In this document: one piece after another, positions 1 to 4,793 of the stretch | How positions within the stretch are numbered: position 1 is the first letter of the stretch | How the letters are laid out: every line of letters begins with the position of its first letter | Origin: Candidatus Woesearchaeota archaeon | GTDB lineage: Archaea; Nanobdellota; Nanobdellia; Woesearchaeales; ARS49 | Length of the DNA: 5,909 nucleotides | Assembly: GCA_003694525.1 (NCBI GenBank) | Contig: RFLK01000023.1 | Coordinates: 1-5,909, forward strand | Reading direction: 5' to 3' | Made by a program: the position numbers and the translations under genes | Notes under the pieces: generated by a model | Told to the model about the DNA's origin: nothing | Databases searched by the model: none | Seen by the model: the letters and a program-made list of their open reading frames with translations, nothing else

Positions 1-26
1 CAAACACTCAACATATAAACAAATTC

Positions 27-35
27 TTTTTAAAA
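27..35 (+). promoter_or_regulatory. TATA box (box A) of the RNase H gene
   Basis: An A/T-only block, TTTTTAAAA, is centred about 30 bases before the ATG at 61. In archaea transcription starts about 25 bases downstream of this box, so the transcript would begin at or within a few bases of the ATG. No GGAGG-like site precedes the ATG, which agrees with a leaderless mRNA. A second A/T stretch at 12-19 (TATAAAC-like) is too far away for a leaderless start. Confidence 0.55.
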
Positions 36-60
36 AGACAAGATTGACCTATTCAAAGCA

Positions 61-486
61 ATGAGACAAATAAACATATACACGGACGGAGCGTCAAGAT
101 CAAACCCGGGGCCTGCAGCAATAGGAATAGTGCTCACAGACGAGAGCGGAAACACAATAGAAACATACAAAGAATACCTGGGAGTTGCAACAAACAACGA
201 AGCAGAATACACAGCAATAATAGAAGGGCTCAAAAGAGCCTCAAAACACAAAGCAAGAATAGCAAAAATAACATCAGACAGCCAACTGGTAGTCAGGCAA
301 ATGCTCGGAGAATACCAAGTCAGAGAGCCACACCTCAGAGTAATGTGGCAAAGAGTGAAAGAGCAAGAAGCCGCATTCGAAAAAGTAGAATACGCGCACG
401 CAAGAAGAAGCCACCCAATAATAGCGAAAGCAGACGCCCTGTGCAATCAAGCCCTCGACGAGCACCTCAAAAAACACAAGCACTAA
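61..486 (+). CDS. rnhA: Ribonuclease HI (type 1 RNase H) family protein
   Basis: A 141-residue protein that should cut the RNA strand of RNA/DNA hybrids (R-loops, primers, misplaced ribonucleotides) in the cytoplasm. The RNase H fold motifs occur in order: TDGAS with Asp9, NNEAEY with Glu49, SDSQLV with Asp73, and AKADALCNQALD with Asp125, which together form the DEDD metal-binding set. His118 lies in the loop before the last Asp, where E. coli RNase HI has its mobile His. Length is normal for the short archaeal and bacterial form without a hybrid-binding domain. The ATG is chosen because it begins the first beta strand directly (MRQINIYTDG) and sits about 29 bases after a TATA-like box. The gene is convergent with the nuclease gene that follows and overlaps it by 4 bases. 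Its codons strongly favour A (ATA for Ile, GCA for Ala, ACA for Thr). Assignment is secure at family level. Confidence 0.95.
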   Translation: MRQINIYTDGASRSNPGPAAIGIVLTDESGNTIETYKEYLGVATNNEAEYTAIIEGLKRASKHKARIAKITSDSQLVVRQMLGEYQVREPHLRVMWQRVKEQEAAFEKVEYAHARRSHPIIAKADALCNQALDEHLKKHKH

Positions 487-1919
487 GAAGCAAGATCATA
501 CAACCTTCTCAAAATATCAAGCATACCCTGAGTGTCCAAAGCGCAATATTCCAAAAGAGCGCGCCTCTCACCTTCAGAGAGCCTTCTTCCACTCTCCAAA
601 GCCTCCTGGAACAAAACCATAGCTTCATCACCACGAGACACGTCAAGATCACCATACGACTTCCCAGTCAAGGCAGGCAAGACCGCCTTCATACCAGTCT
701 TGCCATGCTGATCCGGGTGATATATAACAAAATCACGAAAAACAACCTGCAAATCAACAAGACGGTCAATTATTCCGTGCAAAAAAGAAGACGATTCAGG
801 AAACAAATCACAAAGCTGTTCAAGCATACGACGCTCAAAACCAACATTAAAAGCCATAACAGAACCGGACGGGCCAACAACCCTCAAAGCATCCAAGAGC
901 TGAGCTCTCGGATCGCCCTTAGGCTCTGCCAAAAACTCAAAATGCTCAGGCTCAGCACCCCTGCTCTTTACAACATGCAAAGAAAACTGGAAAGGAACGT
1001 GCTCATAAGCACGAGTATCATCAAACAAAGGAATAGCAGAATTAAAAGACTCAAAATCAAGCAAGTGCAAAGGATACTCAACCCCTCCCAAAAACTCCCT
1101 CAACAAAGGAACATCAACGTGCAACTTTCCAGACCTCTCACAATCAACCTGAATCCTCTGCTTATCAGAAAGCCTCACATCACCAGGAATGCTATCCAAA
1201 TCAATAATTCCCTCATTTATAAGCTCATACGCCTTAGACCTGAAGCGATGCAACCTAAAGATAGAAAAACCCTCCAAAACCTTAGAACACACAGGACACT
1301 TGTCAGGCTCCCTGCAATCAATGCCATAACTAACCTTCGGCTCTGGCCCGCTTAAAACATCCCTCAAAAAAGCCACATTATCAGCGACTTCTGACACCAA
1401 AGGCAAAACCTCATCAGTAACATCATACGAGGAGAGCAAACCAGAAACATCAAGCTCCCCGCGCCTCACATACTCATTATTCACCACAATAACACTCGCA
1501 GAGCGAACCTTAACATTACAAAGTTTGAGAACATAAAGCTGAAACGCAACATCCAACAAATGCTTCTCCTCAACCTTAGTAGAAGACTTAACCTCAAACA
1601 AATCCCACTCATCCTCGTGCGCAGGAACAAGCAAATCAACCTTGCAAAACAAACCATCACTCGAAAAAGCAGGCTCAAACAAAGGAACCCTCCTCTCCAA
1701 AAGCTCCAAAGTGCGCCTGATTGAATCACTCCCGTGAGGAACCTCAACACCACCCTGAAACAAACCCTTTGCAAGATCCCCAATCCTATGCCCAACACTC
1801 ATCCGAAACAAAGACATACGATCCAACTCAGGAATCCTTGACGGATCATTAAAACGGCACCAAAACAAAAGAGGACACCACAAACCCTCCAAATAACGAG
1901 ACTTTGAAATAACATTCAT
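483..1919 (-). CDS. DUF2779-type nuclease: Cas4/RecB-like PD-(D/E)XK domain fused to a DnaQ-like exonuclease
   Basis: A 478-residue predicted cytoplasmic DNA nuclease with two nuclease folds. Residues 1-215 resemble Cas4/RecB nucleases: the opening ISKSRYLEGLWCP places Cys15 as in Cas4 and AddB; His44, Asp95 (KVDLL), Glu109-x-Lys111 (FEVKSS) and the QLY motif (Gln127, Tyr129) form the PD-(D/E)XK site; Cys202, Cys208 and Cys211 (C-x5-C-x2-C) with Cys15 could hold a 4Fe-4S cluster. Residues about 283-478 form a DnaQ-like domain: DFES (Asp288, Glu290), FNVGFE (Asn358, Glu362, with Glu where DnaQ usually has Asp) and YCALD (Tyr458, Asp462), plus the HPDQHGK...KAVLPAL segment (about 401-417) that I associate with DUF2779. 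The frame is open upstream to 2078, but ATG 1919 is preferred: it starts exactly at the conserved N-terminus and lies about 28 bases after a TATA box. The enzyme's biological substrate is unknown; a role in repair or foreign-DNA processing is inference. Confidence 0.88.
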   Translation of the reverse strand: MNVISKSRYLEGLWCPLLFWCRFNDPSRIPELDRMSLFRMSVGHRIGDLAKGLFQGGVEVPHGSDSIRRTLELLERRVPLFEPAFSSDGLFCKVDLLVPAHEDEWDLFEVKSSTKVEEKHLLDVAFQLYVLKLCNVKVRSASVIVVNNEYVRRGELDVSGLLSSYDVTDEVLPLVSEVADNVAFLRDVLSGPEPKVSYGIDCREPDKCPVCSKVLEGFSIFRLHRFRSKAYELINEGIIDLDSIPGDVRLSDKQRIQVDCERSGKLHVDVPLLREFLGGVEYPLHLLDFESFNSAIPLFDDTRAYEHVPFQFSLHVVKSRGAEPEHFEFLAEPKGDPRAQLLDALRVVGPSGSVMAFNVGFERRMLEQLCDLFPESSSFLHGIIDRLVDLQVVFRDFVIYHPDQHGKTGMKAVLPALTGKSYGDLDVSRGDEAMVLFQEALESGRRLSEGERRALLEYCALDTQGMLDILRRLYDLAS

Positions 1920-1942
1920 ACGAGCAAAGAATTGAAAGGTTG

Positions 1943-1950
1943 TTTTTAAA
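1943..1950 (-). promoter_or_regulatory. TATA box of the DUF2779-type nuclease gene
   Basis: Read on the minus strand, TTTAAAAA is centred about 28 bases before the ATG at 1919. The predicted transcription start falls within a few bases of that ATG. No purine-rich ribosome binding site lies in the 20 bases before it, so a leaderless transcript is likely. The box also argues against the longer reading frame starting at 2078. Confidence 0.6.
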
Positions 1951-1983
1951 GTGTTTTGGTTTGGGGTATCTCTTTCCGCAAGA

Positions 1984-1990
1984 CTTAAAG
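1984..1990 (+). promoter_or_regulatory. TATA-like box of the endonuclease Q gene
   Basis: CTTAAAG followed by AATAAT is centred 27 bases before the ATG at 2014, the spacing expected for a leaderless archaeal gene, and no ribosome binding site is present. It lies about 35 bases from the oppositely directed box at 1943-1950, so the two divergent promoters share a 94-base region and could be controlled together. The match to the consensus box is only moderate. Confidence 0.45.
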
Positions 1991-2013
1991 AATAATTGCT
2001 AAGAACGCCAATT

Positions 2014-3171
2014 ATGAACCTGATATGCGATCTCCACATACATTCGAGGTTTGCTAATGCCTGCTCAAAGTCTATCACTGTGGCATCTCTTGCGCGCGCT
2101 GCAAAAGAGAAGGGCGTTGACTTGTTGGGAACAGGGGATTTTCAGCACCCAAGATGGCTTTGCGAGCTTGAAAGGGCGCTTTGTGAGGATGAAGGAATTC
2201 TCAGAACAGAGGAAGGCTTTCCTTTTGTGCTTCAAACAGAGCTGAGCCTGGTGTACAAGAAAAGAGGAAAATGCCGAAGAGTGCACAATGTTGTTCTTGC
2301 CTCCTCTTTTGATGTTGCAAAACAAGTGCAAGAATACCTTAAATCAAAAGGAAGGATAGATTATGATGGAAGGCCCATTCTGAAGATACACTGCGATGAG
2401 CTTGTTGAAGAGTTAAGATCCATAAGCCGTGATATTGAGATCATTCCTGCGCACGCGTGGACTCCCTGGTATTCTGTTTTCGGCTCAAAGAGCGGGTTTG
2501 ACTCACTAAAAGAAGCGTTTGAAGACCAGGAGAGGCACATTCACGCGATTGAGACAGGCCTTTCAAGCGATCCTGAAATGAACTCAAAAATTGGCTTCTT
2601 GAAAGGTAAAGCGCTGGTGTCAAGCAGCGATGCACACTCTGCAAAAAACATAGGGAGAGAGGCCACAGTGTTTGACATAAAAAAACTGACTTATAAGAGC
2701 CTGATAAGAGCCATCAGAAATGATAGAATCGTTGAAACGATAGAGTACCACCCTGAAAGCGGAAAATACCATTTTGACGGTCACAGGGCCTGCAATGTGC
2801 GATTATCCCCAAAAGAGAGCAAACGATTGGGAGGAAAATGCCCGAAATGCAAGAGAGGCGTTACTGTAGGAGTTGCAAGCAGAGTGGAAGAGCTAAGTTG
2901 CAGAGAAAAATGGAAAACAAAGCATTTCAAGCACATAATTCCGTTAAGAGAGATCATATCAAAATCGCTTTGCATTGGAGAGGAGACCAAGACTGCAAAA
3001 ATGCATTACGAAAAGCTAATAGCGCGCTTTGGAAGCGAATTTGCAGTGCACAAGGCATCAAGAGAAGAGCTTCTAAAATACGCGCCCAAACCTCTTGCAA
3101 ATGCAATAAAATCAAAAGTCAAATGGTCTCCAGGGTATGACGGAAGATACGGAGAGCCGAAATTTCAATGA
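2014..3171 (+). CDS. Endonuclease Q (EndoQ), PHP-domain DNA repair nuclease
   Basis: A 385-residue homologue of endonuclease Q, which in Pyrococcus nicks DNA 5' of deaminated bases (uracil, hypoxanthine) and abasic sites. The N-terminal PHP domain (1 to about 235) shows the metal ligands in order: DLHIH (His8, His10), GTGD (Asp42) with His45, TEL (Glu76), RRVHN (His91), PAHAWTPW (His147) and SDAHS (Asp206, His208). A small zinc-binding segment follows (about 255-285: GHRAC with His257 and Cys260, then CPKC with Cys276 and Cys279). A helical C-terminal part ends in a glycine-rich PGYDGRYGE tail like that of the Pyrococcus enzyme. The ATG at 2014 begins the conserved MNLICDLHIH start and is 27 bases from a TATA-like box; an in-frame TTG at 1996 is less likely. 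The gene is divergent from the two-domain nuclease and overlaps the thiol protein gene by 7 bases tail to tail. The first zinc pair has Arg where I recall a second Cys in Pyrococcus. Confidence 0.9.
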   Translation: MNLICDLHIHSRFANACSKSITVASLARAAKEKGVDLLGTGDFQHPRWLCELERALCEDEGILRTEEGFPFVLQTELSLVYKKRGKCRRVHNVVLASSFDVAKQVQEYLKSKGRIDYDGRPILKIHCDELVEELRSISRDIEIIPAHAWTPWYSVFGSKSGFDSLKEAFEDQERHIHAIETGLSSDPEMNSKIGFLKGKALVSSSDAHSAKNIGREATVFDIKKLTYKSLIRAIRNDRIVETIEYHPESGKYHFDGHRACNVRLSPKESKRLGGKCPKCKRGVTVGVASRVEELSCREKWKTKHFKHIIPLREIISKSLCIGEETKTAKMHYEKLIARFGSEFAVHKASREELLKYAPKPLANAIKSKVKWSPGYDGRYGEPKFQ

Positions 3172-3494
3172 CAACAAGGCTTTGATCTTCGCAAGCGCTC
3201 TTTTACAAAAGACTCCAGCTTCTTCCTATCAAACAAAGGGTTCTTGTGAGAGAACTGATGAAACTTTCGCCCATCGACCATAACTATGGGCGGGTGCCAA
3301 GCTCTGCGCGCAAGACAATAGAAAAAGTTGTCAAGCCAAGGTTTTACCTCAAAGCGAACATCAAGCCCCTTGAACTCTCTTTTCAGCATATCCTTTAGCA
3401 TTGACTTTGTAAGAGAGCACTCCTCGCAATGAGTTCTTATCTTAAAAGGGCCCTTTTTTCCAGCCCACTCAAACAAAGTAATTACAACAGCCAT
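3165..3494 (-). CDS. Thioredoxin/glutaredoxin-fold protein with CEEC motif
   Basis: A 109-residue protein with the outline of a small thioredoxin fold: an opening beta strand (VVITLFEW), a CxxC site Cys23-Glu-Glu-Cys26 at the start of a helix, and a WHPPIVMVDGRKF segment where Pro68 or Pro69 is the likely cis-proline facing the active site, followed by a basic C-terminal helix. Further cysteines are Cys60 and an adjacent pair Cys107-Cys108. There is no signal peptide or membrane span, so it should be cytoplasmic unless tethered. A thiol-disulfide or metal-binding role is likely; the partner is unknown. The frame opens at 3518, but ATG 3494 is preferred: GGAG lies 4 bases before it and the upstream gene stops one base before it. 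It is the last gene of the operon and overlaps endonuclease Q by 7 bases. CEEC is not a classical thioredoxin (CGPC) or glutaredoxin (CPYC) site. Confidence 0.8.
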   Translation of the reverse strand: MAVVITLFEWAGKKGPFKIRTHCEECSLTKSMLKDMLKREFKGLDVRFEVKPWLDNFFYCLARRAWHPPIVMVDGRKFHQFSHKNPLFDRKKLESFVKERLRRSKPCCH

Positions 3495-3495
3495 A

Positions 3496-3690
3496 TCACT
3501 CCTCTTTGTGAACCACATTGATAAGAGTTATCACCAAAATCCCAAGGGATGCAAGAAGAACAACGCCAATCTGAAAAGTCTTCTGAACAGAATAAGCGCT
3601 GACAACACCGCCTGTTGCGCCTCCCTTCAAAGAAACTGCAAGTATCAACAAAGCAACAATCCCGCCAGCAAACAAGACAACCTTCTTCAT
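3496..3690 (-). CDS. Small two-span membrane protein, function unknown
   Basis: A 64-residue protein with hydrophobic segments at about 4-20 and 40-60, joined by a loop containing GGATGGVVSAYSVQKT, and ending with the charged tail HKEE. It has no cysteine, so it is not itself a thiol electron carrier. The first segment could instead be a cleaved signal peptide, leaving a very short single-span protein. A perfect GGAGGTGA site lies 4 bases before the ATG and includes the last bases of the preceding gene's stop region. The next gene begins one base after its stop. The good ribosome binding site, the tight operon position and the coherent hydrophobic profile support a real gene. No family is recognised. 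Confidence 0.75.
   Translation of the reverse strand: MKKVVLFAGGIVALLILAVSLKGGATGGVVSAYSVQKTFQIGVVLLASLGILVITLINVVHKEE
3499..3502 (-). promoter_or_regulatory. Ribosome binding site of the CEEC protein gene
   Basis: GGAG, continuing as GGAGTGAT, lies 4 bases before the ATG at 3494 and inside the last codons of the upstream gene. It differs from the ideal GGAGGTGAT by one missing G. It fixes the start at 3494 rather than at 3518. Confidence 0.65.
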
Positions 3691-3694
3691 CTTT

Positions 3695-3701
3695 CACCTC
3701 C
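3695..3701 (-). promoter_or_regulatory. Ribosome binding site of the two-span membrane protein gene
   Basis: A perfect GGAGGTG (followed by A) lies 4 bases before the ATG at 3690 and shares its first G with the TAG stop of the upstream gene. It complements the CCUCC-containing 3' end of archaeal 16S rRNA. Confidence 0.75.
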
Positions 3702-4018
3702 TATGCGCAAACGCAATTCACCCTGTCAGTCCAATCAAAAGAGACTCCGTTGCAAACCTCTCCAGACTTGCGAGAAGAGCAGAACGGCAAAGGGTTTGAG
3801 AGCTGTTCTTCAAGCCCGTAACAGCGCACGTACTCTCCATTCTCAAAAAGCTGCATCTTAAGGCCTGCGCACGGAACGCCCATGCTCAAACAGCGAGAAG
3901 AGCTGGAGCAAGCATCCCTTTGCACTATAAGCCCTCCTGAAATAGAGTCCGAAAAGTACCAAACAAGACCAACTGTTGCAACTGCAAACACTATTGCAAG
4001 CACTGCAAAATGGCTCAT
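3701..4018 (-). CDS. Membrane-anchored eight-cysteine secreted protein, paralogue 3
   Basis: A 105-residue protein with one N-terminal hydrophobic span (about 4-22), then an ectodomain whose eight cysteines are Cys37, 43, 50, 66, 80, 89, 102 and 104. The first two spacings (x5, x6) match both upstream neighbours exactly, and the protein likewise ends C-x-C plus one residue (CVCA). A short SGG...R stretch follows the span, as TGN...R does in the neighbours. The likely topology is N-terminus inside and C-terminal domain outside, held by four disulfides. ATG 4018 is chosen because it forms an ATGA overlap with the upstream stop and lies 9 bases after a GGAAGGTG site; a GTG at 4030 would fall on that site. 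This is the most diverged of the three. No known family is recognised. Confidence 0.8.
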   Translation of the reverse strand: MSHFAVLAIVFAVATVGLVWYFSDSISGGLIVQRDACSSSSRCLSMGVPCAGLKMQLFENGEYVRCYGLEEQLSNPLPFCSSRKSGEVCNGVSFDWTDRVNCVCA

Positions 4019-4365
4019 ACGCAAACACACCTTCCTTTCGTGTTAGGATCGTGCGAATTGCACCTGTGACCGCCCCAAGATGCCGGCATACTGTGACAGT
4101 CAGGAACATTGATTGAAGGATTCGCGCAACCTGAAGGAACGCCATCAGAGTAGAGCATCCAACCCTGCGGGCATTGATCGCTCACAGACTTGCAAGTGGC
4201 GGGAAAAGCGCAATTGCTAGGAACAACACGAGGCGCCCACGCAGTGGACCCGCGCTCATAATAAAGATTTCCCGTAACCTCTGCCTTTTGAACAAACAAG
4301 ATAGCACCAATGGAAAATGCAATAATGGCAAGTATTGCGAGAATGGCTACGTTTTCAAGCTTCAC
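4015..4365 (-). CDS. Membrane-anchored eight-cysteine secreted protein, paralogue 2
   Basis: A 116-residue protein starting MKLENVAILA, with a hydrophobic span at about 5-25, the linker motif TGNLYYER, then an ectodomain with Cys52, 58, 65, 80, 90, 102, 113 and 115, ending CVCV. Eight cysteines with the same order and similar spacing occur in both neighbours. The start is a GTG at 4365: it overlaps the upstream stop as GTGA and lies 9 bases after a perfect GGAGGTG; the earlier GTG at 4377 falls inside that site. There are no KDEL-like or lipobox signals and no pilin-type class III signal peptide. An extracellular disulfide-bonded role (surface ligand, adhesin, small enzyme or inhibitor) is possible but nothing in the sequence decides it. 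Confidence 0.82.
   Translation of the reverse strand: MKLENVAILAILAIIAFSIGAILFVQKAEVTGNLYYERGSTAWAPRVVPSNCAFPATCKSVSDQCPQGWMLYSDGVPSGCANPSINVPDCHSMPASWGGHRCNSHDPNTKGRCVCV
4028..4035 (-). promoter_or_regulatory. Ribosome binding site of eight-cysteine paralogue 3
   Basis: GGAAGGTG lies 9 bases before the ATG at 4018, within the coding region of paralogue 2. It is a one-base variant of the GGAGGTG site before paralogue 2 at the same 9-base distance, as expected if the junctions arose by duplication. Confidence 0.6.
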
Positions 4366-4736
4366 GGGCAAATGCACCTCCTATCAGCGATATTGCAACG
4401 AGCATTCCTATCTCTCAAGCTCGTATGAGAACAGTAAGGCACTGAATATGCTCTTTTAGGGTCAACGCACGATGAGGCCTTCCCGTTGATAAGAACAGGC
4501 TCAAGATTGCCCGAGCACACTGGCGCTTTCACCCTGCAAGGGGCTTGCTCAGCGCAAACAGTGAAACTGGTTGAAGGAACATACCTTGCAGAAGGAGTCC
4601 TTAAAGGAGCGCTATAAGGCGTTCTTCTAAAATAGTTACCAGTAGGATCATTGCTACCTGAAAAGTCCACAACGAAAGCAACGCTTCCAATAACAGCCAC
4701 TGCGGCAACCATCAAAACAGCAATCATTCTTTCCAT
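4362..4736 (-). CDS. Membrane-anchored eight-cysteine secreted protein, paralogue 1
   Basis: A 124-residue protein, the first gene of the operon. A hydrophobic span (about 4-24) follows MERM; then come the linker motif TGNYFRR, a Pro/Ser/Thr-rich stretch, and the ectodomain with Cys61, 67, 74, 90, 102, 114, 121 and 123, ending CICP. The cysteine order matches the next two genes. The frame is open to 4772, but a TATA box at 4772-4780 predicts transcription from about 4750, which rules out starts further up, including the ATG at 4757; the ATG at 4736 has AAAGGTG 4 bases before it. The stop overlaps the next start as GTGA. The protein is probably type II (inside-out) and acts at the cell surface. 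Its role is unknown. Confidence 0.82.
   Translation of the reverse strand: MERMIAVLMVAAVAVIGSVAFVVDFSGSNDPTGNYFRRTPYSAPLRTPSARYVPSTSFTVCAEQAPCRVKAPVCSGNLEPVLINGKASSCVDPKRAYSVPYCSHTSLRDRNARCNIADRRCICP
4375..4381 (-). promoter_or_regulatory. Ribosome binding site of eight-cysteine paralogue 2
   Basis: A perfect GGAGGTG inside the 3' end of paralogue 1, 9 bases before the GTG at 4365. It settles the start on a GTG codon and, with the GTGA overlap, suggests translational coupling of the two genes. Confidence 0.7.
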
Positions 4737-4740
4737 AAAA

Positions 4741-4747
4741 CACCTTT
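4741..4747 (-). promoter_or_regulatory. Ribosome binding site of eight-cysteine paralogue 1
   Basis: AAAGGTG, in a run of seven A, lies 4 bases before the ATG at 4736. Together with the TATA box it implies a short 5' leader of about 14 bases, unlike the leaderless genes in the left half of the window. Confidence 0.55.
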
Positions 4748-4771
4748 TTTTGACCATAAAAGAACTTGGCA

Positions 4772-4780
4772 ATATATAAA
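4772..4780 (-). promoter_or_regulatory. TATA box of the five-gene envelope/thiol operon
   Basis: Read on the minus strand, TTTATATAT is a near-ideal archaeal box A, centred about 40 bases before the ATG at 4736. Transcription should start near 4750. It lies only 14 bases beyond the stop of the surface protein gene, so the operon has its own promoter although read-through from upstream is possible. Confidence 0.65.
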
Positions 4781-4793
4781 GGTTGTCTTGCTA

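Noticed and set aside
30..446. A 138-residue minus-strand open frame with hydrophobic stretches opposite RNase H.
   Set aside because: RNase H has all catalytic motifs in the other strand; the hydrophobic look arises from reading A-rich codons backwards as T-rich ones.
345..1355. A 336-residue plus-strand open frame opposite the two-domain nuclease.
   Set aside because: It is a shadow. The minus-strand frame has clear nuclease motifs throughout; the plus-strand product is an extremely basic string without domains, it begins inside the RNase H gene, and it stays open because the plus strand is poor in T and therefore in stop codons.
483..1919. CRISPR-Cas context suggested by the Cas4-like domain.
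   Set aside because: There are no repeat-spacer units and no other cas genes in the window; the DnaQ-like fusion points to the DUF2779 family rather than to Cas4.
1920..2078. N-terminal extension of the two-domain nuclease from an in-frame start at 2078.
   Set aside because: It would overlap the start of endonuclease Q and the promoter region, has no family match, and the conserved N-terminus begins at the ATG at 1919.
3858..4145. A cysteine-rich 95-residue minus-strand open frame overlapping paralogues 2 and 3.
   Set aside because: It is out of frame with both genes, has no start context, and its cysteines come from the overlapping genes' codons.
3701..4736. The three small anchored proteins as archaeal type IV pilins.
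   Set aside because: They lack the class III signal peptide (basic residue and Gly/Ala cleavage site followed by an acidic residue in the span); their conserved feature is a C-terminal cysteine frame, which is not a pilin trait.
4737..4772. Longer forms of eight-cysteine paralogue 1, including MVKKRCF from the ATG at 4757.
   Set aside because: The charged start would suit a membrane anchor, but the TATA box at 4772-4780 places transcription near 4750, downstream of that ATG.
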